Shown: positions 31,326-43,069, numbered from the stretch's first letter. The stretch is 64,000 nucleotides of DNA from Zoroaster sp. YZ-2022 (GCA_029582265.1 CM055819.1:42789048-42853047), one strand, 5' to 3'. Notes: generated from the letters alone by a model not told the origin. Numbers and translations are program-made.

Positions 31326-31809
31326 TCCCACTGTGAACAACTCAGAGCTGCATTCATTGACTCGGAAGCTGCGATCCACCACCGCAGGAACCTATTGCTT
31401 AGAAGCCTATCACCTACCCGTGCGCTTAAGGAATAGGTTAAGACAAACATTACAACATACATCATTATTTTGTCAATATAAAAATATAATAATACTGACA
31501 TTTAAGAAGATATTGTCATTCAAAATGTACCCTATTAATGCTATTGCGTATTTGAAGAAGAAAAATTAATACATTGAAATATCTGCGTTATTATTAAAGG
31601 AAATCATTATTTTGATTAAGTTGAATATTATTGGGGATATGGTCATTATTAATGTTGTTGGGGTACAATAAGTGTACAGGCTTACATGAATTCCTATTTG
31701 GGTTCGATGAATCGCATAACGCAATTTCGTTTGATTCCTAGAGCAAATATTATTTTACTGTCATATATTTACCATTTCTTTTTAATTTCATTTTTGTGGA
31801 TGTTTGTAG

Positions 31810-31974
31810 TTTGTACTTTCGTCACTGAACCCGCTGATACCCCGTACAGCTACAATTTCATCCTTAAACCACTGACCATGCCTTTTCGTCTGGACTTCTC
31901 GGTGAAGGCTACAAGGCATGCCATGATAGCCCTAGCAGAGGACACGACGGACCAGTCTGTCTTTATCGAGATAA
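31810..31974 (+). CDS. Methyltransf_FA domain 2, first exon
   Basis: A 165-bp phase 1-1 exon (TTTGTAG before, GTGAGT after), paralogous to 19865 and 33299. It encodes Y-S-Y-N-F-I-L-K-P-L, P-F-R-L-D-F-S-V-K-A and A-M-I-A-L-A-E-D-T. It is the N-terminal half of the domain, completed by the exon at 32582. The first two bases complete a GTT codon with the phase-1 G of EGF exon 4. Confidence 0.8.
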
Positions 31975-32581
31975 GTGAGTATACGATAACATTCGGGCAT
32001 TACTGAAAACTATATGTTCAAAACATTTTGCAAACAGTGTACGAGGACGATTTGTAATCGAATATTTGTTTACGTTTGGAATATTGTTAGATGTGGGATT
32101 CAGAGTGTTATTGTTGGCCTGTTTTACAGTTAGTGGGGTTCGAGTCTTTTGATCAATAATTAAACAAAAATTCGTAGAAACTGCATTAATTTTTATATAA
32201 TTTTCCACGATAAATATTATTAAGCTTCAGTTAAAACAAAATAACATTCATAATTGTGTTACATGAATATTGACACATGCACTATAAGGGCTTGGTTTCT
32301 GTAATACGTATTGCATCGGTCCTGAACCCATTCAGTTAATTTTGCCCTTTTAAACATGAGCCTTTTGCATCTCGTTATTTATTAAGTAATTACATTTAAT
32401 TCAGTTACATATTTTAAATTTATTAATGTTTCATAAATCCAACTAAAACTACTTCACAACATTTCTCTTCACAAAGAGAAAAACGAGCTGGTAATAAAAC
32501 TCTTTACCTGTTTTGACTAAGCGTTCAAATTTACAAAACATTTGACAATTGATACCATCATCCAATTTGTTTCCATTTTAG

Positions 32582-32890
32582 TGATTGGTGGAGGTTATAA
32601 AGAGGCATATATCCGAGCCTGCATGCCACATTTGTGCAGTATTAGTAATGCCAGCGCAACGTATGCTGAATACAATGTGTCAGATCCACCTCTGCTTGAT
32701 AACAATGAGTACCGTCCCTTCTGGATCACGTACAATGAGGGCGTTGTTACAGTCGGCAAAGGAGGAGAGGAGCAGAGTTTCCTGGAGTGGGGCGCTGGTG
32801 CCTATCATGGCCGAGTACCAACTGAATTAAATGTTGGTATATCTACATGGGAGACAGACCAAGGGTCATGGGATTTCTGTTCTTTTTCAG
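32582..32890 (+). CDS. Methyltransf_FA domain 2, second exon
   Basis: Acceptor CCATTTTAG. It encodes I-G-G-G-Y-K-E-A-Y-I-R-A-C-M-P-H-L-C-S, F-W-I-T-Y-N-E-G-V-V-T-V-G-K-G-G and G-S-W-D-F-C. It is one codon longer than the copy at 20577 (C-S-I-S-N versus C-I-S-N). A phase-1 donor after TTTTTCAG at 32890 would join the exon at 33299. As in copy 1, the exon end runs into minisatellite-like units. A glutamate in the F-W-I-E-Y motif is threonine here. Confidence 0.75.
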
Positions 32891-32985
32891 GTATTTCCTT
32901 TACCCTGTTCCTTTTTCAGGAATTTGTTTTAACCTGTTCTATTTCCAGATATTTGTTTTAATTGGTTCTATTTTCAGTTTAGTAA
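32880..32985 (+). repeat. Short minisatellite at the exon end (copy 2)
   Basis: About three units of the 20866 minisatellite (ctttttcaggtatttcc, aacctgttctatttccag). They occupy the same position relative to the exon as in copy 1, but the array is much shorter and no inverted array follows. Confidence 0.75.
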
Positions 32986-33298
32986 GGTTTGTATGCGTAT
33001 CTTGTATCCTTATGAAACATGAATATACGTCATTTGCCAAATATAATAATACTGAAATTTAAGAAGATATTGTCATCCAAAATGCTATTGCGTTTTTGAA
33101 AAAGAAAAATTAATACATGAAATTACACATTATCTGCGTTATTATTAAAGGAAATCATTATTTTGATTAAGTTGAATATTATTGGGGATATGATCATTAT
33201 TAATGTTGTTGGGGTACAAGAAGAGTACAGGCTTTTGAACTGGAAATGACAACCACTTTACTAACAATTTTTTAAAAAAAAATTCTGGATGTTTGTAG

Positions 33299-33463
33299 TT
33301 TGTACTTTCGTCACTGAACCCGCTGATACGCCGTACAGCTACAATTTCATCCTTAAACCACTGACCATGCCTTTTCGTCTGAACTTCTCGGTGAAGGCTC
33401 CAAGACATGCCATGATAGCCCTAGCAGAGGACACGACGGACCAGTCTGTCTTTATCGAGATAA
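33299..33463 (+). CDS. Methyltransf_FA domain 3, first exon
   Basis: A 165-bp phase 1-1 exon (TTTGTAG before, GTGAGT after), nearly identical to 31810. It encodes P-F-R-L-N-F-S-V-K-A and A-M-I-A-L-A-E-D-T. Only about 400 bp separate it from the previous exon, so this third domain arose by a short tandem duplication. Its partner exon is at 36223, separated by a Penelope-like element and a SINE inserted in the intron. Confidence 0.8.
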
Positions 33464-33971
33464 GTGAGTATACGATAACATTCGGGCATTACTGAAAACT
33501 ATATGTTCAAAACATTTTGCAAACAGTGTACGAGGACGAGGTGTAACCGAATATTTGTTTACGTTTGGAATATTGTTAGATGTGGGATTCAGAGTGTTAT
33601 TGTTGGCATGTCTTACAGTTAGTGGGGTTCGAGTCTTTTGATCAATATTTAAACAAAAATTCGTAGAAACTGCATTAATTTTTATATAATTTACCACGAT
33701 AAATATTATTAAGCTTCAGTTAAAACAAAATAACATGTATAATTGTCTTATATTGACACATGCACTATAAGGGCTTGGTTTCTGTAATACGTGTTGCATC
33801 GGTCCTGAACTCATTCAGTTAATTATGCCCTTTTAAACATGAGCCTTTTGCATCTCGTTATTTATTGAGTAATTACATTTAATTCAGTTACGTAAGTAAG
33901 ACTAATTGCGGTGACACCATGTGGAATCTCAATTGAGTAGTAATTAGTTCTGAAAAGAACTGGAGGTACAA

Positions 33972-34012
33972 CTCGACGTTTCGATCAGTAAGCTCTGATC
34001 GTCCTCAGGAGA
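33972..34012 (-). ncRNA. Hammerhead-like ribozyme core in the PLE, copy 1
   Basis: The minus strand reads CTC-CTGAGGA-CGATCAG-AGCTTA-CTGATCG-AAAC-GTC-GAG. CTGAGGA fits the CUGANGA box, the arms are complementary, GAAAC fits box 2, and GTC is a typical cleavage triplet whose GAG can pair with the upstream CTC (stem I). ACGT is self-complementary, as in dimeric hammerheads with a very short stem III. An extra C precedes stem II if G12 is left unpaired. PLEs are known to carry hammerheads in their terminal repeats. Confidence 0.45.
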
Positions 34013-34199
34013 ATGCCGGACTCTGGAAAATGCTGCTGCTTAAGTAGACTGCTGGAGGATCATCCCATGAATGGATGCTGGAGGATTAGTTCGTTGAGGC
34101 GCGCAGGCGGGAACTGTTGAGACTAGGATCCTAGGGATTGGGAGAGAGGTGTGTGTGCTCACTGAACTGAATCAGTTGTTAATGTGGTGACTACCTTAC

Positions 34200-34640
34200 T
34201 TTCATGTACAGTTTTGTAAATATTTACATCACGTGATGCGAAAGGCCAATCAACGCCAGCTTTACTCGCTCACTGGTACGCTGTACAGTGCTGTATATAC
34301 GTTGTTTTCTTCATTGACTTTTTCGCTGGTTTTTCGACTCACATGGTTTTTGGATATTACCAGCTTTTGGATTGTGAGTTTCCATGCACTTTCGTCAGAT
34401 ATTATTACCGCTTTTCGACCTTTTTGAGGAGTTCATAAGTTAACTGTTAATCGTCGTTGTATATCGTCTATTGTTCGTTCGCCGTCTGTACTTTGTGAAC
34501 AATCCACGACACATAATACTCAGTCTGAGGATACATGTACTTGCATGCTCTCCAGTTTTCCCAGCCGACCAAAGCCCTGCGCCATTCTCCAGATCAGACA
34601 AAGTTGGGTGAGTTGAAATCTTACGTTGGATACACATTTC
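34200..34640. other. PLE internal region, noncoding in this copy
   Basis: No conserved domain is visible. It lies between the left terminal repeat and the GIY-YIG remnant. The catalytic RT expected in an autonomous PLE is not found here. Confidence 0.4.
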
Positions 34641-34721
34641 CCATTGTTATTTGCGGAGTAGAAACAAACTAAAGATCAATTCCCTAAATTAACAAGCACA
34701 GGGGGAAGGAGGGTGGTTGAC

Positions 34722-35215
34722 TTAGGATATAGGAGATCCCTCAGTCTGGGGTGGGTTATGGACCTTGGATATAGAAGATCCTTCAGTCTGTAGTATTGGT
34801 CGCCAAATGTCGCTGATGGAGAAGCCGATGTCATGTGGCACAGTGTCGTGTTTGACGATCTCGATGGCCTCTCTGCGTCTGGGGTGCCATGCGTCGATGG
34901 GTGTTATGACTTGGGCTGCCTGCCAGTCGATTTGGTGGTCCTTGATGTGCGAGTGCTTGATGATGGCGGACTTCTCGAAATCTCCTCTGCGGCCGTCTGC
35001 TCGGTGTTCCTTCAATCTGATGGGGAGGTTGCGTCCTGTTTCGCCGATGTACACCTTACCGCACTCACAGGGGATCCGGTAGACTCCCGCTTAGTTGTTT
35101 GGGTCCGGTTTGTCCTTGTGGGTGTGTAGAAGTCCTTGGAGTTTGCTGGGGGCTGAGTGGAACACATCGATGCCTGCTCGTCGGAGGATGAGTTGTAGTT
35201 TGTGAGACGTCGAAC
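34722..35215 (-). pseudogene. Penelope-type RT-connector and GIY-YIG endonuclease
   Basis: On the minus strand a connector region (S-H-K-L-Q-L-I-L-R-R-A-G-I-D-V-F) runs to an in-frame stop near 35092. Then come G-V-Y-R-I-P-C-E-C-G-K and V-Y-I-G-E-T-G-R-N-L, where the G-V-Y and Y-I-G tyrosines and the following Arg form the GIY-YIG active site. R-L-K-E-H-R (catalytic Arg region), A-I-I-K-H-S and R-R-E-A-I-E-I (metal-binding Glu) follow. It nicks DNA for PLE insertion. The stop and the missing RT make it inactive. The two near-duplicate C-terminal pieces (SISDIWRPILQTEGSSIS, then PPQTEGSPIS) reflect a small repeat. Confidence 0.75.
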
Positions 35216-35375
35216 CTAGATAGGGGAGACAAGCAGAGAGGGTTAGATTACTTACCTTGCTTTCGGGGTTTGGAACCGGCTTCGCTGTGCTGATCTTGCT
35301 GGGATTGTAACATTTGCGTTACAATTAAACAGGACGCAACCTCCCCATCAGTTCTGAAAAGAACTGGAGGTACAA

Positions 35376-35414
35376 CTCGACGTTTCGATCAGTAAGATCT
35401 GATCGTCCTCAGGA
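35376..35414 (-). ncRNA. Hammerhead-like ribozyme core in the PLE, copy 2
   Basis: Same motif as at 33972-34012 with one loop difference (ATCTTA instead of AGCTTA). Both boxes, both stem II arms and the GTC-GAG segment are unchanged. Two copies in the same direction within one element fit the tandem terminal repeats of PLEs. A third, incomplete copy (tcgaaacgtcgagttg) lies at about 35540 in the opposite direction. Confidence 0.45.
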
Positions 35415-35715
35415 GAATGCCGGACTCTGGAAAATGCTGCTGCTTAAGTAGACTGCTGGAGGATCATCCCATGAATGGATGCTGGATGGAGGATTAGTTC
35501 GTTGAGACTAGGATCCTAGGGGTTGGGAGAGAGCTTACTAATCGAAACGTCGAGTTGTACCTCCAGTTCTTTTCAGAACTAATTACTTCTCAATTGAGAT
35601 TCCACATGGTGTCACTGCAATTAGTCTTACTTATCATCCTCACCATGCAAAGCTACACGTTTTACCTAATTCAGTTACATATGTTAAATTTTTCATAAAT
35701 CCAACTAAAACTACT

Positions 35716-36058
35716 GGAGTGTCATGGCCGAGCGGTCTAGCTTTCCGGACTCAAGTTCTGGTGTTAGCAGCAGAATGTTGGTTCGAATCCCGGCCGTGAC
35801 ACTTGTGTCCTTGGGCAAGACACTTAACCATAATTGCTTCTCTCCACCCAGGGGTTAAATGGGTACCTGTGAGGGCAGAGTTGGTTGATTAGCCCTATAT
35901 GCGCTGTAATGGCAGCAATTGAGCTGTATACTCCCCAGGGAGCTGAGATGGTTTCAGGAATGATTTATGAGCCTTATGAGCCTTATGAGCAGGGGTAATG
36001 ATATAATGCGCCTTGTGCACTACTTAGTTGGTGGATACGTGCGCTATATAAGTCCACA

Positions 36059-36090
<32 letters not shown>
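35716..36090 (+). mobile_element. tRNA-Leu-derived SINE in the intron of domain 3
   Basis: A box TGGCCGAGCGGTCTAGC, anticodon region A-C-T-C-A-A-G-T and B box GGTTCGAATCCC, then the common body. The tail is gcgccttgtgcactac, gcgctatataag and (ATT)n. The uninterrupted sequence aactaaaactacttcacaac at 20430 and 32445 shows the empty site. Confidence 0.85.
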
Positions 36091-36091
<1 letters not shown>

Positions 36092-36222
36092 TTCACAACA
36101 TCGAACTTCACAAAGAGAAACAGAAGCTGGAAATAAAACTATTTACCTATTTTGACTAAGCGTTCAAATTTACAAAACATTTGACAATTGATACCATCAT
36201 CCAATATTTGTTTCCATTTTAG

Positions 36223-36527
36223 TGATTGGTGGAGGTTATAAAGAGGCATACATCCGAGCCTGCATGCCACATTTGTGCAGTATTAGTAATGTCGGCGCAA
36301 TTTATGCTGAATACCTTGTGTCAGATCCACCTCTGCTTGATAACAATGAGTACCGTCCCTTCTGGATCGAGTACAATGAGGGCGTTGTTACAGTCGGCAA
36401 AGGAGGAGAGGAGCAGAGTTTCCTGGAGTGGGACGCTGGTGCCTATCATGGACGAGTACCAACTGAATTACATGTTGGTATATCTACATGGGAGAAAGAC
36501 CAAGGGTCATGGGATTTCTGTCAGTAG
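36223..36527 (+). CDS. Methyltransf_FA domain 3, second and terminal exon
   Basis: Acceptor CCATTTTAG. It encodes I-G-G-G-Y-K-E-A-Y, F-W-I-E-Y-N-E-G-V-V-T-V-G-K-G-G, V-G-I-S-T-W and G-S-W-D-F-C-Q, followed by TAG at 36525-36527. Unlike copies 1 and 2 it is not fused to a minisatellite, and it ends the protein. The 3' UTR follows, with AATAAA at 36594. The glutamate lost in copy 2 is present. This is the best candidate for the last exon of the modular gene. Confidence 0.8.
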
Positions 36528-36593
36528 ATGACAGCTGTTGATACATATCAACATAGTCCATCTATAGTATCTGAAAGATCATCTTCATCCTAA

Positions 36594-36599
36594 AATAAA
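36594..36599 (+). terminator. Poly(A) signal AATAAA of the modular gene
   Basis: AATAAA lies 67 bp after the stop codon. The same 3' UTR and signal follow the duplicate exon at 48993. Confidence 0.6.
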
Positions 36600-37722
36600 A
36601 TCATACAAATAGTAGACTTTCTGGTATGATCATTATAATCATAATCATCAACCCAGACATAAATAAATTGATTAGACTATTTAATAACACGACATTACAA
36701 CAGACCATCCTGAGAATGTATCGCTATTGTATTGGTAATTGTATTGGTAATTTTGCAATTAATCGGTACACTTGAATGGTCTTATTAAACGAAAAAGGTC
36801 ACAAAAACAAAATGTATTACACATACAAGCTACCATTTCTCAAGTATTAGTTTATTTATGACGCTTTTTTGAAATTTAATTTTATTAAGCTACTCTTTAC
36901 CCATCGCGATCACAAAAAATGCATCTCTGCATTATTAAAACCCATTTCCAGCGCTTTAAAAATGTAAAATATTTAGAATAATATTAATTAAACAAAATTA
37001 TGTTGTCTAAATATCATAGAGATGTACAACTACGAATTACGTTCAAACACATGCGCTTTATTATTTATAAATGTCGCAAAAGTAGTGTTTGCACAAACGA
37101 ATAGACACCAGACACTAATGAGCAATGGAAAATTCACAAATACACGTCACTTTATTAAATACACCAATAGAAAAACTAGTTATATAAAATCACACATAAC
37201 AGAGTTTTCAAAGCACACACGAAAGAGAATGTTAACCAGCAAATCCCATAGGTTTATGAAATGCCTTTGGTTTATTTTGATTAAAATGCAGTTTTATGTA
37301 GATACATAATTTACTTAATATCCATGCTTCTAGGCAGTTTAACAAAATTGGGAATGTATTTTATATATAAGTGAAGATAGAGTAAACTGTGAACATTAAA
37401 CAAAACAAATCTGGCTTATCATTGATACATGAGGGCGCTGTTTTCTGAGATCCCTGCAAGAATTCAGCGTCACACCACATATCTAAAAGACTCTTAGCCA
37501 ATGTACAGAAAGGATGCAGCTTTGGTGTATGCATATTTCAAGGAGGTAGAGAAACTGTATTAAAACTGTATTTATTTTTATTTTTTAAACTTTGTCTGAA
37601 ATAAAAAAAAGTGTAATTTGTTCAAATTCAATCAAATGGATATCGCATTTTGGAAATCCTGTTGTATAAACTCGTATAGTCCTAACAATAAAAATGCACT
37701 TTCATCGTTATTTCCGTGATCT
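36600..37722. other. Noncoding 3' flank, duplicated at about 49350-49980
   Basis: AT-rich, no supported gene. The first part (to about 37280) is colinear with the flank of the exon at 48993. The second copy then jumps to the equivalent of 39590, so the Tc1-containing part is absent there. Confidence 0.6.
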
Positions 37723-37724
37723 TA

Positions 37725-39104
37725 CTACTCAAAAAAAGAAACGCGAGTCCCTTGAAATAGCAGTTTTTAGGAGGGTTTATCAATTGATATGTACAAATGT
37801 ACATTAAAAGTTTTCCACTGATCAACCTGCTTGTGTTAAGCCACCTTTTGGAATGTCACGGTTCAGTGCACACCAGCCAAAGGTGTGGAAACCATTTGAA
37901 GCAATCTCCTTCCTGTATGTGTCATGGCTAGTGAAAGTCTCCAGGTTCAGTTCCAAATCAGGGCTTGAGTCGGAAAACCAAAATCATTAGTGCTGGTCTT
38001 GTGAAATGGATTTGCCACGACGTTCAGAATATGACAGAGCGCGTGCTGTCGGCATGCTGCAAGACGGTATGCGAGCTCGAGATGTTGCTAGACAGCTCTC
38101 TGTCCATGAGTCGAGCATAAGCAGGCTCCGAGATCGTGTTGAAGACACTGGGAGTGTTGCCGACCGACCGCGAAGTGGCCGACCACGTGTTACGACGCCT
38201 GCCCAGGACCGCTATGTGGTACTGCAGCATCTTCGTGACAGGCGCCGAGATAGCCGCGAGACAGTTCGGAAATTACGGGGAGCCCACATCCGTATCAGCG
38301 ACCAAACTGTACGCAACAGACTGCATGCTGCAGGTCTGCGCAGCCGACGACCTCTGCGAGGACTGCCCTTGACTCCGGTCCAGCGCCAGAGGAGGCTGCA
38401 ATGGGCATACCAACACCGACCTTAGACACAGCGAATGTGGAAGCAGGTGATGTTTACTGATGAGTCACGCTTTCGCCTGTCCCACAACGATGGTCGTGTA
38501 CGCATTTACCGCAGGCGAGGTGAGAGGTTCAGTGACGCAAACATCGTGGAGCAGGACAGATGGGAGGACCCAGCGTCATGGTGTGGGCGGGCATCATGGC
38601 GCATTCGCGGACAGAACTTGTCTTTGTTGCAGGTAATCTCAATGCCCAGCGATATCGGGACGAAATTTTAGAGGCCCATGCCATTCCGTTCCTCAATGCC
38701 AACCAGAATGCAACCCACTTCCAGCACGACAATGCCCGTCCCCATGTGGCAAGAATTGTAACCCATTACCTTCAGCAGCATGATGTCCATGTTCTGCCAT
38801 GGCCTGAATTCAGTCCAGATTTATCCCCTATCGAACATGCGTGGGACTAATTGGATCGCCGTGTCAGACAACGACCTGCCCAGAGCTAGCAGAGGCTCTT
38901 GCTGAAGAGTGGCATGCCATCCCGCAAGAAACTTTGCAGTGGCTAGTGGGCTCCATGCGTCGCCGCATTCTGGCTTGCATTGCAGCCAGAGGTGGCCATA
39001 CACGCTACTGAGGTATCCCGTATGCATTTGGACTACAACCACATCAATAAATGTGCAAAATACATACATTTCTAAAAACTTGCGTTTCTTTTTTTTTTGA
39101 GTAG
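37725..39104 (+). mobile_element. Tc1/mariner element
   Basis: 1380 bp flanked by TA. The terminal repeats read CTACTCAAAAAAAGAAACGC at the left and its near reverse complement at the right, where the A run is longer. It contains a broken DD34E transposase. No other copy is in the window. Confidence 0.9.
38006..39011 (+). pseudogene. Tc1-like transposase, inactivated
   Basis: The N-terminal part (38006-38425) has a paired-type helix-turn-helix (ARDVARQLSVHESSISRLRD) and a G-R-P-R-hook-like basic motif (S-G-R-P-R-V). An in-frame TAG at 38423 interrupts it. M-F-T-D-E-S-R-F (first Asp) follows in the same frame. A frameshift near 38560 leads to H-D-N-A-R-P-H (second Asp) and S-P-I-E-H-A-W-D (Glu), with 34 residues between Asp and Glu, so DD34E. 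A stop at 38848 cuts the C-terminus, whose shifted remnants extend to about 39011. It would excise and reinsert the element; this copy cannot. Confidence 0.88.
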
Positions 39105-41339
39105 TACCGTATTATATAGTGCATTTCAACCGATATTTGGCATCCGATGTGGAACCTCAAGATTCTCTTACTGTCACTGAGACTTTACAATAGGGTCAAA
39201 AAGAAGAAGACTGCATCTTTAAATCTATAACAAAGGTTCGCATTTAAAACGATCTGACTTTATCGTCAGAGTTAATGTGATTTTTTGCTTTGTTGACGGC
39301 AATTTCTGAATTTTTGTATAGCCAAGTTAATTGAAGGAAATATAATAAAATAACAATGTTTTAAAATACTAGAATACGGTAACACATTTCTCACTTTAAT
39401 CATGAGGTGTATGGTTTGACATAAGTCTCAAATTAATTTATGTCTAGTCTTTGTGTAAACTCATTAAGGCACATATTTACTAGAAAGAAATACCGGCGGT
39501 AAAACACGGGCGGTAGTATTCAAAGTAATTTCATAGTCGAATTTAAATTTAAAAGAGTTTAATATTGTGTGAATATTATGATCGATATGTTATTGTGAAA
39601 AACATTAAAGAGTTAACGTAAGGTGAACGTACAACTAGTATACATCATGATCAAATGGCAAACAACAAGTCTGAAACTATTCATTCGAAAACAACAAAAA
39701 CAAACATAAACAAAAACATAATCCGATAAGTACACATTATGGTGAAATGTAATCTTTAGTTAAGGCCCACGTGGCAACCTGGAACACAACGTATATATGA
39801 AGAAAAAAACTGCGCCAACAAGTGGCGATTACCAGTCCGTTCTGTGGTCTTATATTTTTTCTTTACATTTCTTACATATTTGATAGAGAAATGTGAATAC
39901 ATAATGCAGTAGGTAACTTATTTGTTATGGTATCACTCGTTTAAATAACGATGAGCCCAATATTCGGCTTATGGCGATTGGTTAAAATAAATGTCCATGA
40001 ATAAATTATTCATGTGTCTCATTTTATGAATAAGTAGTAGCGGACTGGAACGGACTTGTAAAGGTGCTCTTGGCTTTAACACTCACTTGCGTATTATTTT
40101 ATTCAGGGGTTGTGTCCTGGGTTGCCGCGTGCGCCTGTACTAAAGGCTAGGTGAAATGCTACTTTATTTTTATGTAAATATTATTTGATTAAAAACTAGT
40201 ATTAGCCTATTTAAATGAATGTTTAATTGTGGCTTATATCAATGGAAAGAAAACAATAATATTGTCATACAATACTTCACATGCACAACTTCAAGCCAGT
40301 ATACATGTTTGGAAACACATTTAAGCATAGGTTTAAGACAGAGTGAAATTAGGTTAACCTTTCACATGTTGGTTTATGTATATATCTCTCCATTTTAACA
40401 GTAATTTTACCTGAGTAAATACTGGCTTTAACAAGTATTGAATTACAATTAGTTTTTTACTTAGTTATTTGTGAATGTTTAATATCGGGTTTTAATGTAG
40501 CATTGGTTCAAGAAGATGTTGTATTTTTGATACACGATCCATAAACACAATATGGCGCTGTATTCAGACGAACCGATATCACAGACGAAACGGTGATTAG
40601 AGTTCGTTTGTAATTGTGATGGCGGTTGGTCCAGACGTAGCGCTCTCTTGTAAAAATACAACATTGTCTTGAACCAAGACTACTTAAAATTACATTTTCA
40701 CATCGTAATATACTTTTACAGTGATACTGAGAAATTGTTTATTTTTCTTAGAAAAACAAATATTGTTTTGTAAAACATAAAAACAATAAAAACCTGTAAC
40801 GTTTTTTTTGTCGCACGTGAGCGCATAAACATTCATAGGTAAATGTTATGATATTTTTTCTTGCAAACTAGAGGGTTGAAATTCTGATTGTGTGTATTCA
40901 TTTTCAAGCCAGTATAGACTATTAATCAATTCAAAAGAAAATGAAATCACTATTGCTCACACGGTACATAGGTATAACTTACACGGGCTCACAGGTCGAT
41001 GTCAACTATTGTATCCCGAATTAAAGATAATATTATTATGTCTGAAACCCCATTCTCTTAATGAGCATACCAATGAGCCCCAATTGGGAATCATTTGGGT
41101 GATAAAGACACCTTCTGCCCAACCTGGTGTTGATGACGGTAAATAAAACCTCAAGTGAAATATTTCTGTCTGAGGTGCTATCATTGTAGTAAAACAATTT
41201 CAGAACTGAATTTTCGTTTCAAACATAAATTCCCTTTTTAATTAAAACTAAAAATAAGAATAAATTTTCACTATTTTCTTGTTAACGACACAATGAAAAC
41301 AAATTTGCAAAGGTTAACAACGTTATGGATACATTAGAC

Positions 41340-41980
41340 AATTTACCAAACAATTATTTATTTCAGTTCAATCGTACGATTTTTTGATTTTCATTCGATT
41401 TTGACAAAAAATTTGTAAACGTTTTGTAAACATTGTAAAGCTTTGTGCCAATGTTTACAATTACCGTTATAAAAACAAAATAAGCAAGTTTATTTCAATT
41501 CGATCATACGGATATTTCATTTTAACCTGATATTGACTTTTATTTAGTTCAAATGATTATTTTGTGATGAACATCTTGTAAAAATTGTAAAACTTTGGGA
41601 AACTTGCATTAAATATATTTGTTAGCAATTACCGTTATATAAACAAATATAGAGCTTGTTTATTTTAGTTCAACAATACGGTTATTTCATTTGCATCTGA
41701 TCTTCACTCTTAATTAGTTAAAATTATTGTGTTGTGGTGTTGTAGAAAAGAAAACTATATATAGCTTGCTTATGTCAGTTAATTGATATTATATGGTTAT
41801 TTAATTGTTATGTAATCTTGATACTTAATTCAAATATTACTTGAATTGATTGTATTGTAAGGTTGTACAAATTATAATGGACGTCTTGTTAACAGTGTAA
41901 AGCTTTTTGCATGTCAACAGTGAAATAGTAATATAGATGTTTAGAACCGTTATAGGCCTATACATCATTACCGTTAAGGC
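41340..41980. repeat. Divergent tandem repeat, about four units
   Basis: Units of about 110-170 bp recur with the order ttatttcagttcaat, acggttatttcatttt, cttgactttta, ttgtaaacattgtaaagct and caattaccgttatataaac. The same set lies at 52600-53230 in the duplicated block. Confidence 0.6.
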
Positions 41981-42689
41981 CAAACAAAATCTAAAATCAG
42001 TGCAGTGACGCAATTTATTTCTTATTTGGCTTGAAGGACTACCTTGGTAACATTATAATTAAGTCTTATCCCAGGAAGTTGGTTCCTTTTTGCACCCAAC
42101 ATGGGGATCATGTCAAGCCCCAATAAAGTGTTTCAACCCTACTTTTGCTGTTAAACCGAATAGATCTGTCCAATGCCTGATAGGTTTGTGCATAAAATCA
42201 ATTTTGTATTTCCCGTAAACATTTTGAAACGCTAGCAATGCGTACACGATACATAATGAGAATGGAGAGTAAATGAGTAATAAGATCACCGACCATGTCC
42301 TAACAAGTGTATTATGTAGTTATTACAATAGTCAACAGCAATAATTGCGAACCTTGCAGACACCTTGGTGCCTGGGTAAAGCTTAAAAAATACAAACACC
42401 CCGCCCTATGATGCCGACAGACATAAAATGTGCATAGAGTTAGGACAGCCTATATGAAGAGCGATGGAGATTATTTAATTTTTCAAGGAAGGTGCCCCTT
42501 CACTATTCACTTGCTCTTATTGTAAACATTGTGCCAACTCATTAATTTGTGTAACCCCTTCGCTAGTAACATACTTTACAATTAATAAAGAGAGTGTACA
42601 CCTTTGGTAATAATCCCGTTTACAAAATTACCAAATGATAATCTAACAACATCATGAGGCATGCCGTCATTTAAACCAAAACACTGAAA

Positions 42690-42960
42690 TTTGAAATGGA
42701 TCATGGATGTGACCAATTTTCCACATTGGAATAAGTGCCAACAAATCTGAGAGCATTTTTTAAACTAATTTCTCAAGTATGGCACAATGAAATGAGCTGA
42801 AATTGGATGTGATCCTCTTTTACTCATGTTGTGTAGAATAAGTGCCAACAAATCCAAATACATTTTCACTATTTTATCGTAAATGATAAAATTAAACTTT
42901 CACAGGTTGGTTTATGTACATATTTCTTGATTCTTATGAAGTACGGATGTATTTACAGAC
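42690..42960. repeat. Divergent ~108-bp tandem repeat
   Basis: Two to three units sharing gaataagtgccaacaaatc, a cattttcactatttt part and gtatggcacaatgaaatgag. The copy at 54230-54480 has about three units. Confidence 0.55.
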
Positions 42961-43069
42961 ATTTTACCAATGGTGTACAATTCTTGATACTGATTAATTA
43001 ATTTAAATATTAAATGTTATAGTTATTACGAATAAAATAAATCTGCACTATAATTTCCGTCTGTCACAT

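Larger units (their letters stand above)
29981..31809. other. Intron-like DNA, second copy
   Basis: Colinear with 18600-19864, but with the promoter-like block (30711-31028) and minisatellite (31029-31325) that are missing there. No gene is supported. Confidence 0.55.
33895..35666. mobile_element. Penelope-like element (PLE), rearranged, with target duplication
   Basis: Flanked by TAATTCAGTTACRTA at 33880-33894 and 35667-35681. The paralogous intron near 32396 has the single, empty site. Terminal parts are inverted: gcggtgacaccatgtgg at the left and its reverse complement at the right. An internal direct copy of the left repeat starts at 35351 (gttctgaaaagaactggagg). A GIY-YIG endonuclease remnant lies on the minus strand. 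The catalytic RT is absent. Confidence 0.75.
39107..43040. other. Noncoding duplicated block, copy 1
   Basis: AT-rich, without supported genes. From about 39590 it is colinear with 49960-54640. It contains divergent tandem repeats at 41340-41980 and 42690-42960. Shared landmarks include ggatatgcgcct-free phrases such as tgcgcctgtactaaaggcta and agctaggtgaaat-like contexts around 40130 and 51410. Confidence 0.6.

Noticed and set aside
34765..35129. Plus-strand frames over the GIY-YIG region
   Set aside because: Shadow frames; the minus strand carries the conserved endonuclease motifs.
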